From: Haematococcus lacustris
Taxonomy: Eukaryota; Chlorophyta; Chlorophyceae; Chlamydomonadales; Haematococcaceae
Assembly (NCBI GenBank): GCA_030144725.1
Contig: JASKMD010000007.1
Coordinates: 8,171,568 to 8,235,567, forward strand
DNA length: 64,000 nucleotides
Direction of reading: 5' to 3'
Positions within the stretch are counted from its first letter, which is position 1. The number at the start of each line of letters is the position of its first letter. The notes below the pieces were generated by a model. It searched no databases. It was not told the origin of the DNA and saw only the letters and a list, made by a program, of their open reading frames with translations. Of the stretch, positions 45,401 to 55,465 are shown in pieces. The translations under genes were made by a program, and so were the position numbers.

Positions 45401-48400
45401 TGCAAGCATAGCACCCTAACACACAGGCTGCCTGCAGTCCTTGTGAAGGAAGCGCAGCACAAAGGCAACAGGCAGTGCAGCTGACCCGGCCCTGAGCTGA
45501 GCTGAAGGGAGTAGGGCAGGGCAGGGCAGGGCAGCCACAGGCTGAACCCCTCCTCACCAGAAGCCAGCAACCACAGGGCTGACGTTGCAGGCCATGTCGC
45601 TGACGGCGGCCGCTGACCAGGTGAACAGCAGGCAGTCAGTCTTGGCGTTCACCTGCGCCACCACTCAGCAAGTCAGCACTAGGGGACAGGGCATCAGCCC
45701 TCCCTGCTCAATTCAGGCTCTGCCACATGCTGCCTCACCCAACACCGCCCTCGACCCCTACCCCTGCCCCCTGCCCCTACCCCATGACCCCTGCCTCGAG
45801 GCAGGGGGGTTCAGCAGCAGCCGCAGCAGGGGCTTGGCATGACCCACCTGGTACAACCCGCCCCCGTCCACATCAAACCCTGCGCCCAGCAGCCCAGCAG
45901 GGGAGGGGGGTCACACAGTGTACACTCAAAAAGCCCGTCACGCTTGCACAAGGCAGGTTACACATGTCATTAGGGTGTGATTGCCACCACAGCTCAGTGT
46001 AACACTGCCTGCCAGGGCCGGCCTGCCTGTTTGGCAGTGCCTGCGCAGGGGCTGATGCCAGGGCTGCCTGCTTTGCCAGGGGGGGACTGCCAGGGGCGCC
46101 TACCTCGCATGCTGCCTCTTTGCCTGCTCTTTGCCTCCCTGCCCATTGCTTGCGCAGCATGGAGCGCATGGCAAAAGCTGGACGGCTGTCAGCAGGCAGG
46201 CAACTGCTTCATGCAGTCTGCTGCACGCTGACAGCTGTGTGAGCCTCACTGGGGTGCTGCAGCTTGACGAGTGCACCCACCAATGTAAATCCCAAACAAG
46301 TTGAACAGTCGAAAGTCAAACATCTCTCCTGCGCAACAGGTCACACTCACACGCATGGATCAGCACAAGGAGTGGTGTTCATGCCAGTGCTGGCCAGTGA
46401 GATCACACAAGTGACGCGTCCCCGGCCTTATCGTGGCTTCTTTGAAATGCTTGCATGAGGGCATCATTGGTGTGAGAGTGCCAGCCTTGCCTGAGTAGAG
46501 GTTGAAGAAGCGGTGCTTGTCGCTCTGCAGTGCCACCTCCACCACGCCATCCACCACCACTGCGGGGCAGCAGGGCCAGGTAGCAGGGGCAGGGGCAGGG
46601 GGCAGGGGCAGGGGCAGGGGCAGGGGCAGGGGCAGGGGCAGGGGCAGGGGCAGGGGCAGGGGCAGGGGCAGGGGCAGGGGCAGGGGCAGGGGCAGGGGCA
46701 GGGGCAGGGGCAGGGGCAGGGGCAGGGGCAGGGGCAGGGGCAGGGGCAGGGGCAGGGGCAGGGGCAGGGGCAGGGGCAGGGGCAGGGACCAAGGGCAGGG
46801 TCAGCGTGAGGGTGCAGGTGCAGGTGCGGGTGCCAAAGTGAGTTTGATGGTGTGTGGCTTGCAATAGGAAGCAGGTACAGGTGCAATGTTACCAGTGGCT
46901 GAATGGTGATGCCTTGATGAGCTGGGGCATGCGGCATGGATGGCCATGGCAAGTCCGCCTAGAGATGACATGGAAGGAGTGCAATGGCAGGAAGGATGAT
47001 GCTTGCTGGCACCCCACCATGTTAGTTCACAGCTGTGGGGTGAACCCCTAGCTCCTAACTCCCTCCCTGCCACTGACTGCCCCCAGAGGCCTCTCCCTGA
47101 CTCTCCCACAACACCCCGACACATGCACCCATCACGCCCGCATGCGTACCCCACACACAGCGCACGGCAATGATGCTTTGCACCCTTGAGGCAAAACAAC
47201 AATGACAACAATACACACAACAGCCATGATGGCATGGGGCAAGATCCAGTTCCTACACCATGTTTAGCAATGCTTTTCACAGAGGCCTGCCAAGAACCGG
47301 CCACTTCTTTGCTCAAACCGTCATAATGGACATAATGGAGGAGGAAAGGATGAAAAGGGTGAAAAGGGTGTCAGTGAAGAAACAAGAGAACGCCATAAGT
47401 GGGTGGGCTGAGATTAGGAAAGCGTCTATGTACACTATGACCCCGTGTGCGAGAGCTGCAGGATTACCCAGGGCTGAGGCTGCAGCTGATGGCGATGCCT
47501 AAAGGGGATGGCCTGTGGCTGGGCACCCGGTGGGCCTTGCATGAGCCATGCAGCAGCTGCCATGGATGCAACCTGGTCACTCACTGTTCAAGCAGATCTC
47601 ACTGAAGCCCTGCAACAGCAGGACAGCAGCAGCAGCAGCAGAGGCAGCATTGACAGCAGCAGCAGGAGGATCAACACAAGCATCCAGGGCAGCTTGTAGG
47701 AATGGGCAGCAGCAACAGCAGCTGACGGGAAGATAGCTGTGGTGTGTCTATGACTGCAAAACCCTCCTCTATTCCTATAGTCCTCGCTGCTGTCCTGTGA
47801 CATCGAGGTGACCCCCTCCCCCTCCCCCTCCCCCTCCCCCTCCCCCTCCCCCTCCCCCTCCCCCTCCCCCTCCCCCTCCCCCTCCCCCTCCCCCTCCCCC
47901 TCCCCCTCCCCCTCCCCCTCCCCCTCCCCCTCCCCCTCCCCCTCCCCCTCCCCCTCCCCCTCCCCCTCCCCCTCCCCCTCCCCCTCCCCCTCCCCCTCCC
48001 CCTCCCCCTCCCCCTCCCCCTCCCCCTCCCCCTCCCCCTCCCCCTCCCCCTCCCCCTCCCCCTCATTCAGGGGTGGCCAACTGCCCTGTGTGTGACCGCC
48101 CCTCCCTTGTGCCCCACCCCCTGACCTTGAGGTAGATGGTCTGTCCAGCCTGGAAGCGAGTCCACTGGCCCCGGCGCAGCACCTCCAGGAACTCCAGCCG
48201 CCCCATGCCTGACCGCCTGCCAGGGCGCAGGACCCGGCCACCACAGCCCTCACCCTCACCCTCACACACCATCCATATCCTCAATCCTCATCTCTGACTC
48301 CCAAGACTCCATAGCCTGCTGACAGGGTGGGGTCGGCCTGCTGCTGCTGCTGGTGCTGCTCTTAGTGGGCTGGTCGGTCCTGCGGCTGCTGCTGCTGCTG

Positions 48401-49803
48401 CTGCTGCGCCGAACTGCCTATGGTTCAGTGATTGGGAGGAAGTGGCAGGGCTGGCGCGCCCCAGCTGAGGTGCTGGTCTGTGCATGCGGCCCCCTGGCCC
48501 TGTAGGCTGCGTGCTGTGTGCCTACAGCAGGCTGTGCTGTGTGCCTACAGCCCCTATAGTGTAGCCCCCTGTAGTGCTGTGTGCCTACAGCAAACTGCCC
48601 AGCTGCTTCAGGTGCTCAGGGGCTGGTCTGACTAGCAGCGTGAGTACATACTAGCACCATGGCTAGTATAGTACATACTAGCACCATGGCTGTGACAGCC
48701 CTGGGCCAGCCAGGCTGCCTCGCTGTTCACCTGTACAGGCAGCGCCACAGCTGCTCCACATCGCCCTGCAGCCTGATCCTGCACAGCAACAGAAGCAACA
48801 GACACAGGGGGTGTCACACTCGTCACACTGCGCAGGGAGGAGCTGGCTGGCTTGCATGCATTGCGGCGGTGGCGGTGCAGGGTGTCAGGAGGGTGTTAGG
48901 AGGGCGCCCGAGCTCTGCTCAAGACGAGGAGGAGGTGACCAGGGGCGCCACCGCCCTCCCATACGGCAGTAGGGAAGTCCAATGCCCATGTGCCATTGTG
49001 AATGTGAAAAAAAGTCAGAAACACATGGCCTGCGCCGCTGCTGCTGCCGCTGCCGCCGTTGCTGCCGCTGCCGTTGCTGCCGCCGCTGCCACTGCTGCCA
49101 CTGCTGCCGCTGCTGCCGCTGCTGCCACCGCTGCCGCCACTGCTGCTGCTGCCACCGCTGCCGCCACTGCTGGTGTTACGAGCTACGATACTACGATGCT
49201 ACGAGCAACGATGCTACAATGCATCCTGTAGCCAAGCACACACTCCTAGGCTGCGGAACTAGTCCTGCCTGGCAACACCATCCAACTGCTGACATGGCTT
49301 GCCACATGGCTGCTCACAGCTGTTGGGCACGCAGCTGCAATACTGAGCTAGAGGGGGGTGGGATGCTTATTGCAGTCTGGGTGTGTGTTGGCGTGACCTA
49401 TGTCAGCCCTTCCCTTGGAGGGCTGAAGTGTTCAATGCAAGTGTGCGGTGTGAGGTGTGATGTCTGGTTTGGTGGAGTGCTTCATCTCATATCATAGCTT
49501 CCGCCTTGCTCGCCACAGTGCTCACCGCCGCTCCTCCCACAGCAGCTTTGTTAAGGCGATGAGATGCAGGGCTCCGTCTATGCAGCTCCACATGAGCATG
49601 CCCCAGGGCAGGAGGGCCCAGTCACCTCCTACTGCACCCCAGTGTGGAAGGCTGGGCAGCCCTAATGAAGCTGAGATGATCAAGAAGATGTACGCTAGCA
49701 CCAGGGCGGCACGGATCAGCAGGATGTCGCTGAAGATTGCCGCAAGAGTGAAAAAGATGTTGGCAATCGTACCCCAACTGCACGAGGACATAGAGAACAG
49801 CAT
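42484..49803 (-). CDS. Popeye-domain-like membrane protein (predicted cyclic-nucleotide-binding fold)
   Basis: Exons: 49803-49526, 48778-48731, 48216-48126, 46559-46491, 46328-46281, 45879-45848, 45652-45558, 45165-45077, 44218-44004, 43607-43473 and 42750-42484. All joins are in phase except between 48126 and 46559, where a small exon of length 3n+1 is still missing. The first exon encodes three hydrophobic helices. It is followed by EEQLW-type [48 protein letters not shown] and [19 protein letters not shown], the order seen in POPDC proteins (membrane N-terminus, then a Popeye fold that binds cAMP in animals). The C-terminal tail ([32 protein letters not shown]) is unfamiliar. The intron after 46491 starts GCAAGG. 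Introns contain the (CCCCTG)n and (CCCCTC)n arrays. Function in algae is not known to me. Confidence 0.7.
45178..45265. repeat. (GGGCA)n repeat
   Basis: Imperfect tandem GGGCA/GGGCAG units in an intron of the Popeye-like gene. Confidence 0.85.
46583..46800. repeat. (GGGGCA)n hexanucleotide repeat
   Basis: About 30 or more units, nearly perfect between 46602 and 46788. The array lies just upstream, in gene orientation, of the Popeye-like exon 46559-46491, so it occupies the polypyrimidine side of that acceptor. Confidence 0.95.
47812..48064. repeat. (CCCCTC)n hexanucleotide repeat, about 42 units
   Basis: A nearly perfect array of about 250 bp in the same Popeye-like intron as the (GGGGCA)n array. 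In the transcript it is GGGGAG repeats, purine-only and G-quadruplex prone. Confidence 0.97.
49026..49170. repeat. CTG/CCG-rich trinucleotide tract
   Basis: A tract of CTGCCGCTG-type triplets in the first intron of the Popeye-like gene. Confidence 0.85.
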
Positions 49804-49920
49804 GTGAGCTTGCTGGAGGAGGAGGGGGCCGATGTGGGCAAGGTGTTGGAGCGGCTGATGTCCGGCAGTGGCAGCTTGGAGCATGGCAAGCAGCAGCTGC
49901 TAGTGGTGGAAAAGCTGCTG
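49804..49920 (+). pseudogene. Duplicated fragment of the thioredoxin-fold gene's last exon
   Basis: It matches 25860-25975 (opposite strand there) at about 95% by eye, encoding LLEEEGADVGKVLERLMSG and HGKQQLL. It begins immediately at the ATG of the Popeye-like gene in head-to-head orientation and diverges after the EKLL codons. No other part of the parent gene is present. Confidence 0.75.
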
Positions 49921-50595
49921 CTGACGGCAACAGATGTGATGGCAGTTCTTCAATTTCAAGGGAAGGTGCGGGAGCAAGAGCAGCACCTGCCAGCGCCGTA
50001 CACAGCATAGCGCGGCATCCGTGGCTTCTCAGCCCAACTGGCGCCTTGTTGCGCTCCTCTTCCTTTGGTTGATGTAGCAGGCGCGTGGATCAGAAATGGG
50101 AAATAGCAGCTTCGGGGCCAACAATTTGGCGGCCAGGCGTGACGCCAGCGCTGGGTTGTGACTACAAGATGCTTAGCTGCAAGACACAAGTGTAGAAAGA
50201 CGAAGCTTTCTAGCTAACCGACCTGCTGAAGATACACGCAACCGCTTTGTTGGGTTGCCGCTTCGTTGGCTCACCGTACACCCGCTCACCGGGTCATCCA
50301 GCGCAACACTGTGATGTTGTCGTGACACTCTCTGTCGTAACCTGTGAATTCTCCCCGATCGCAATCGGGCACCTCAGCACCACAGCATAGCATCCTACCA
50401 CACCTCGGCAACTCGGCACAGCACACACCGAGCGCGCGCCTTGCGATATGCAGCCGCCCTGTGCCCGTCGACCCTTCCGCACTGCAGCCGCAGAACTCGG
50501 CAGGACCGCAATGATAAGGCCGTCCCGCCACCGCCCTCCGCACAGCAAACGTCGCTCGCGCCTTGTGATGTGCAACCGCCGGCGATGTCGGATTG

Positions 50596-50720
50596 TTTTG
50601 AACCTGGTCACCCCGGCCGTTGGACCCGCCAATCCGTGCCAGGCCTGCGCATCGCCCCACGCGCTAGTGGAGGGGAGCTGATGCTATCGCGGTAACTCAC
50701 GCGCGCTGCAACTCGCGTTT
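50596..50720. repeat. Third copy of the repeat forming the 51.3/52.3 kb inverted pair
   Basis: Shares GGTCACCCCGGCC, CCAATCCGTGCCAGGCCTGC and TATCGCGGTAACTC with 51280-51432, in the same orientation, with some divergence. Confidence 0.75.
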
Positions 50721-50816
50721 TGTCCTGAAGCCTCCCAGATCACTCCCAGCCTCCTTGGCCCCGACCAAAATTGCACGCATCTGAGCCTCCCCTGCCTACC
50801 TCAATCCTCAATCTCT

Positions 50817-51254
50817 CAGCCCTCTTGTCCCTCACTAGGGCCACCATTTGAGCCGGATCAGAAGTACCTACTAGCAGCCACTAGCAGCCACTAGCAGCCA
50901 CTAACTAGACCCGACTCAAACAGTGTGGCTGTGTGGAGTAAACCCAGTGCACATGGCACATGAGCCCGCCTACCACCTACACTATTGCCTGACCCGAAGG
51001 CTATGATGTAGAGTTGGCATGACCTGCATGCACTAATTGTAAGCTGTAACAGCTCAACAAAGGGGGGGGGGCCACACACTACTGTGCCTCAGCAGGCTGC
51101 TGCTGGGCATTAGGTGGCTTGTCTCGCACCCGCTTGTACCCATGCGCTCCCAGCCCCGGCCCCAGGCCCCCCAGCCCCAGGCCCCATAGTGGATTAAGCC
51201 ACGCGTTGCAGCTGGGGGTTAAGGCCAGTGATCGAGGGATGGAGGCAAGGGATT
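50817..51254 (-). mobile_element. Non-autonomous TnpB/Fanzor-associated element B
   Basis: It retains the complete 3' noncoding end, the stop region and about 20 codons of the C-terminal tail (about 51080-51145, minus strand), then jumps to a GC-rich block shared with 24895-24945. The terminal hairpin arms are 50847-50859 and 50908-50920. The loop holds tandem CTAGCAGCCA units. It is colinear with element A. Confidence 0.65.
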
Positions 51255-51279
51255 CTCAATGTTACTTTGCAAAAATGGT

Positions 51280-52412
51280 TCAGGTCACCCCGGCCATTGG
51301 CCATGCCAATCCGTGCCAGGCCTGCGCATCGCACCACGCCCTAGTGGAGGATAGCGAAGGCTATCGCGGTAACTCGCGCGCGCTAAAACTCGCGTTTTAG
51401 ACTGAAGCCTTGTCCCAGTACACCGCCCGCCACCAGGTCGAAACTTGAGATAGCGCAAACAAGCAGCGACCCACCTACAAGAGCAGGGTGGCGAGGCGCT
51501 CCGTGGCGTCCGTAGCAAAGTTCGCACCATGGAGGCAGCCTCGCAGTACTGCGGAGTAGGCCATCGCAGTGCGCCATGCTACCGAGCCATATGGGGGTGT
51601 CCGCCACTGCCATTGCCACTACTTACCAGCTTGGCACGTATCGCTTTATGGTGCGCCAGGGCAGCGCGACGTCGGGGTCCAGGAGGGCTCATCGCAATTT
51701 TCGGTATCAACTTCGCGCAGAGTGCGAGAAATGTAGCGATGAGGGCGCCCAGCGGCACCACATGGTCCAACCCGTTGGGGAAGCACCCAAGGACGCCGCC
51801 AATCACCCCCTGTGATGAGACCGCTCCATGCCACATTAACCCTCTGTCACATATTGCCATTGTATGTAACACACAAGGTGATGGAGCATGCCCGGAGATG
51901 CATCCCGGAATGTAGACTCGCCCAGCTATCCGACACAGGTGGAAGCAGGCGTAAAGGACCACTGGCCGAAAAGTTTATGGTCTTGGCAGAAGCCCCGGAA
52001 GTATGGGGTAAAGACTTCAGCAGAGTGCACGGTAGTGAAACAAAGTCCACGCACGGTGCTGCTGACACCTCAGTGAGATGCTGTGCATGCTTGGAGGCAG
52101 GGTTAGGCAGGTCTCGCGCCAGGTGTCAGTAAGGGCCCGGGCCATGAGGGGTCCCGACCCAACCCAGGGAATCTTGCGCTTCGACCTGCGACCCACGTAC
52201 GGTGGCACCCCGTTGAGCCCCAGGCTGCAGCGAGCGACCATGTTCACAGTCCGCGGGAATGGCGGGCGGTGTACTGGGACAAGGCTTCAGCCTAAAACGC
52301 GAGTTTTAGCGCGCGCGAGTTACCGCGATAGCCTTCGCTATCCTCCACTAGGGCGTGGTGCGATGCGCAGGCCTGGCACGGATTGGCATGGCCAATGGCC
52401 GGGGTGACCTTC
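51280..52412. mobile_element. Putative transposon with about 150-bp terminal inverted repeats
   Basis: 51280-51432 and 52262-52412 are near-identical inverted repeats beginning AGGTCACCCCGGCCATTGGC. The 830-bp interior has no recognised transposase. A minus-strand frame at 51579-51962 with hydrophobic text (HVVPLGALIATFLALCAKL) could be a gene fragment carried inside. No target duplication was identified. Confidence 0.55.
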
Positions 52413-52818
52413 AGCGTTTTGGTTGCAACCATGCACCCAATGAAAAGCTGGTTTTCAGCCACCAATGGTGACCCGCAAACGCGGCAATGCTGTCAAAGCC
52501 GGCGAAGAAGCGGAGCCATGTGCAGGGGAGGCAACAGCGCATCATGCCATGCATGCCAACGCATCCCATGCTACATACTGTGAGAAGGGGCACAGCCGTG
52601 CCAACTTCTCAGGTGCACCACGCAGCCTAAGCAAGGCTAGTCACACTAAACCAGTTGAACCTAACTAAGTGGTCTTGGACTGACATCCTCACTATGTACT
52701 ATTCCTGCCCTCCTTAACGAGGGTAGGCTGCGCCTGCCAGTAGTCCTGGTCACTTTCCCTGCGTCTGCTCCTGGACAATGCACAGGACAGTGGGCCTGCT
52801 AACCAAAGCACACTGCAA
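52413..52818. other. Intergenic interval
   Basis: Nothing recognised. It presumably includes the 3' UTR of the OPR gene. Confidence 0.35.
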
Positions 52819-55434
52819 TCAAGTCCGGGGGACAACCCTGCTTCGTCTCTGCTTATTGTGGCTGGCAAATGCACTGACTGCCTGCATCAGAGCTGCACCA
52901 TCGCCCCACTGGATAGCCCCCTGGATAGCTAGCATCAGCTGGTCCGCCGACACCAGCTTCAACACGCGAGGCATATGCAAGAAGTGGATGAGAGCTTGAC
53001 GGAGAGGAAGAGGAGGGCTGGGCCCCAGCATAGGCCGACAGCCAGCCCAGCGGCATATGGCGACCACTTCATCTGGAGGCAAGACTTTGCCGCGCGTTCG
53101 CGAAGCAATGGGTTGGGGTTGCATTGCCGGCGCCATCCTGCTAGATCCACCACTGCTCCGTGCCCCGACCTGACCAGACCTGCTGCTGGACCCAGCGTTG
53201 AGCTGCAGCCGCTGCGCCACCTGCGCATCCAGCTGTTCCAGCCAGCTGATGCTGGGTTTGAACTCCGCGCACGAAAAGCCCCAAGCCAGCTCGGCCAAGC
53301 TTCTCAGCTCCAGTTCGGCCATATTCAAATGCACCTCCGCACCGACACGGGCCAAGAAACCTGGCTCCATAGGTAACCCGAGCCGTGCCATGGCCGCGAC
53401 GGTGGCGCATAGCTGGGGCAGAGTAATCGCTGCGGGGTCTTCCGTGATGGCGTCGGACAGCCACTTGAACAGAGACTCGGGCACTGCCAGGTCCAGCTCG
53501 GATAATGCCCAAAAAATGTCAGCAGCTTGCACCGGCTGCACTCGGCTAGCTTGCACCTCCAGCTGGTAGAAAAACGCGCGCTGCCACTCAGGGCTGGGCA
53601 AGTGCCTGAAGAGGGAGGAGCACAAGGGGTCGCCACAGTGACAGTGTTTATATGGGTGTCATAACATGACAAGGACTGCGCATGTGCCACTGACTCATCC
53701 ATGTGTCATGCTTTGAAACAGGCAACCTTCATCAACCACCATTAACCACCAAGCTCCTTCACCTGTGACCCTACCCACAACCCCAGACTGTGCCTATCCC
53801 AAACAGCCTACACCCTTCCCAGCACACCCACCATGTCCACACGGCATGAATCCCATCCCATCCCATCCCATCCCATCCCATCCCATCCCATCCCATCCCA
53901 TCCCATCCCATCCCATCCCATCCCATCCCATCCCATCCCATCCCATCCCATCCCATCCCATCCCATCCCATCCCATCCCATCCCATCCCATCCCATCCCA
54001 TCCCATCCCATCCCATCCCATCCCATCCCATCCCATCCCATCCCATCCCATCCCATCCCATCCCATCCCATCCCATCCCATCCCATCCCATCCCATCCCA
54101 TCCCATCCCACAACCTGCATCAGGCTTAGGGTTGGGGTCCGGGTAACCCTAACCGAGTAAGCTGATGGGTGAGGGTCAGCTAACCCTGACCCTGAAACAA
54201 AAGCAACCCCTCATGCGCCATTACCCACCCAAACGTACACCTGTCCCTGCCCTCCCTGCCCTGCGTTCCACCCCCTCTCCACAGCCCTCATCCTCAGCCC
54301 AGCCCGATACAGCCCCGCCCCACCTGAAGTGCGCAAAGGCGTGTATCATGAAGCTCAGGTTCTGCACCAGCGCCCCCTCCAGCTGCCTCACGCTCAGGCT
54401 GTCAAAGCGCGTGAACCAGGCGGCGTCGGGCTGCGCCTGCAGCTGCACCAGCGCCCACACCATCATGCCCAGCTCTTGCGCGTTCATCACGCCCATCTTA
54501 AGCCAGGCCTCCTCCAGGAAGGCGCCCAGCCAGCGGGGCCCAGGGGGGCTCTGCAGCTTGGCCAGCGCCCACACCGTGTTGGACAGCCCCTGGGGGGTCA
54601 TGCTGGGCAGCTGCTGCAGGGTGCAGGTGGTCAGGGCCTGCGGGTGGCAGTGCAGGGGGAGCAGGGGGGCGGGGGGGGGCTGTCACCATCACCTTCACCT
54701 TCACCATCATCACCATCATTATCACCATCATCGTCCTCGTCGTCATCATCATGATCATCGCCCTATGGCATCCGCCTGTCGGTGTTGCTGCAACACACAT
54801 ACCTATTAGTCCTGGCAGCTGGCCAGACACCCTTAGGCCCCAGGCAACCCTGACTGTCCAACCTGCCCAACCACCACGGCAGGTGTGTGATGGGCACTGC
54901 GGCAGAGCAGCTGAGTGCACCTGCACCAGAGGCAGGGTGGAGCTGGTTGAAAGCTGGGATGCAGGCTTGGTCACTGCAAGCTGAGTGAGGAGTGTGACTG
55001 ACTGGCAGGCAGGCTTAGGACGGCCCTCCTCCACCATCCCCTCTTGCCAGGAACGCAAGCAGCAGGACCCCCCCGCCCCTGCTGCTGCTCCCCATGCCCT
55101 GCTCTCCCCTGCTGTCACTCGTCCCCTGCAGCAGACAGCAGGCGGTTGTGAGTGCTCCCACCTGCAGCAGCGGCGGCTCTGGCAGCAGCCGCAGCTTGGC
55201 AAAGCTGTACAGCAGGTTGCAGGTGATGCGCGGCCCACTGGACGGCAGGCGGCGCAGCAGGTGGTGCTGCAGGGCACTGCCCCAGTAGGTGACCTCAGGG
55301 GGCAGGGCTGGGGGCTGGAGCGGGGGTGGGAGCAGCGGGGCAGGGCCAGGGGGAGGGAGCGGGCTGATGAGCGGGCCGCCTTGAGGGGGCGGCAGGGTCT
55401 GCCATGGCTTGGGTGGCGGCCCCAATGCTGGCGC

Positions 55435-55465
<31 letters not shown>

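Noticed and set aside
46403..48265. Pro/Ala, Gly/Arg and Glu/Gly repeat proteins
   Set aside because: They arise from the (GGGGCA)n and (CCCCTC)n arrays within the Popeye-like gene's intron.
54138..54155. Telomere-like GGGTAACCCTAACC
   Set aside because: Only two degenerate units, inside a gene intron.
53765..54160. Long overlapping frames on both strands over the TCCCA array
   Set aside because: They are translations of a perfect pentanucleotide repeat inside an OPR intron and have no coding features. The regular spacing also rules out a CRISPR array, because there are no spacers.
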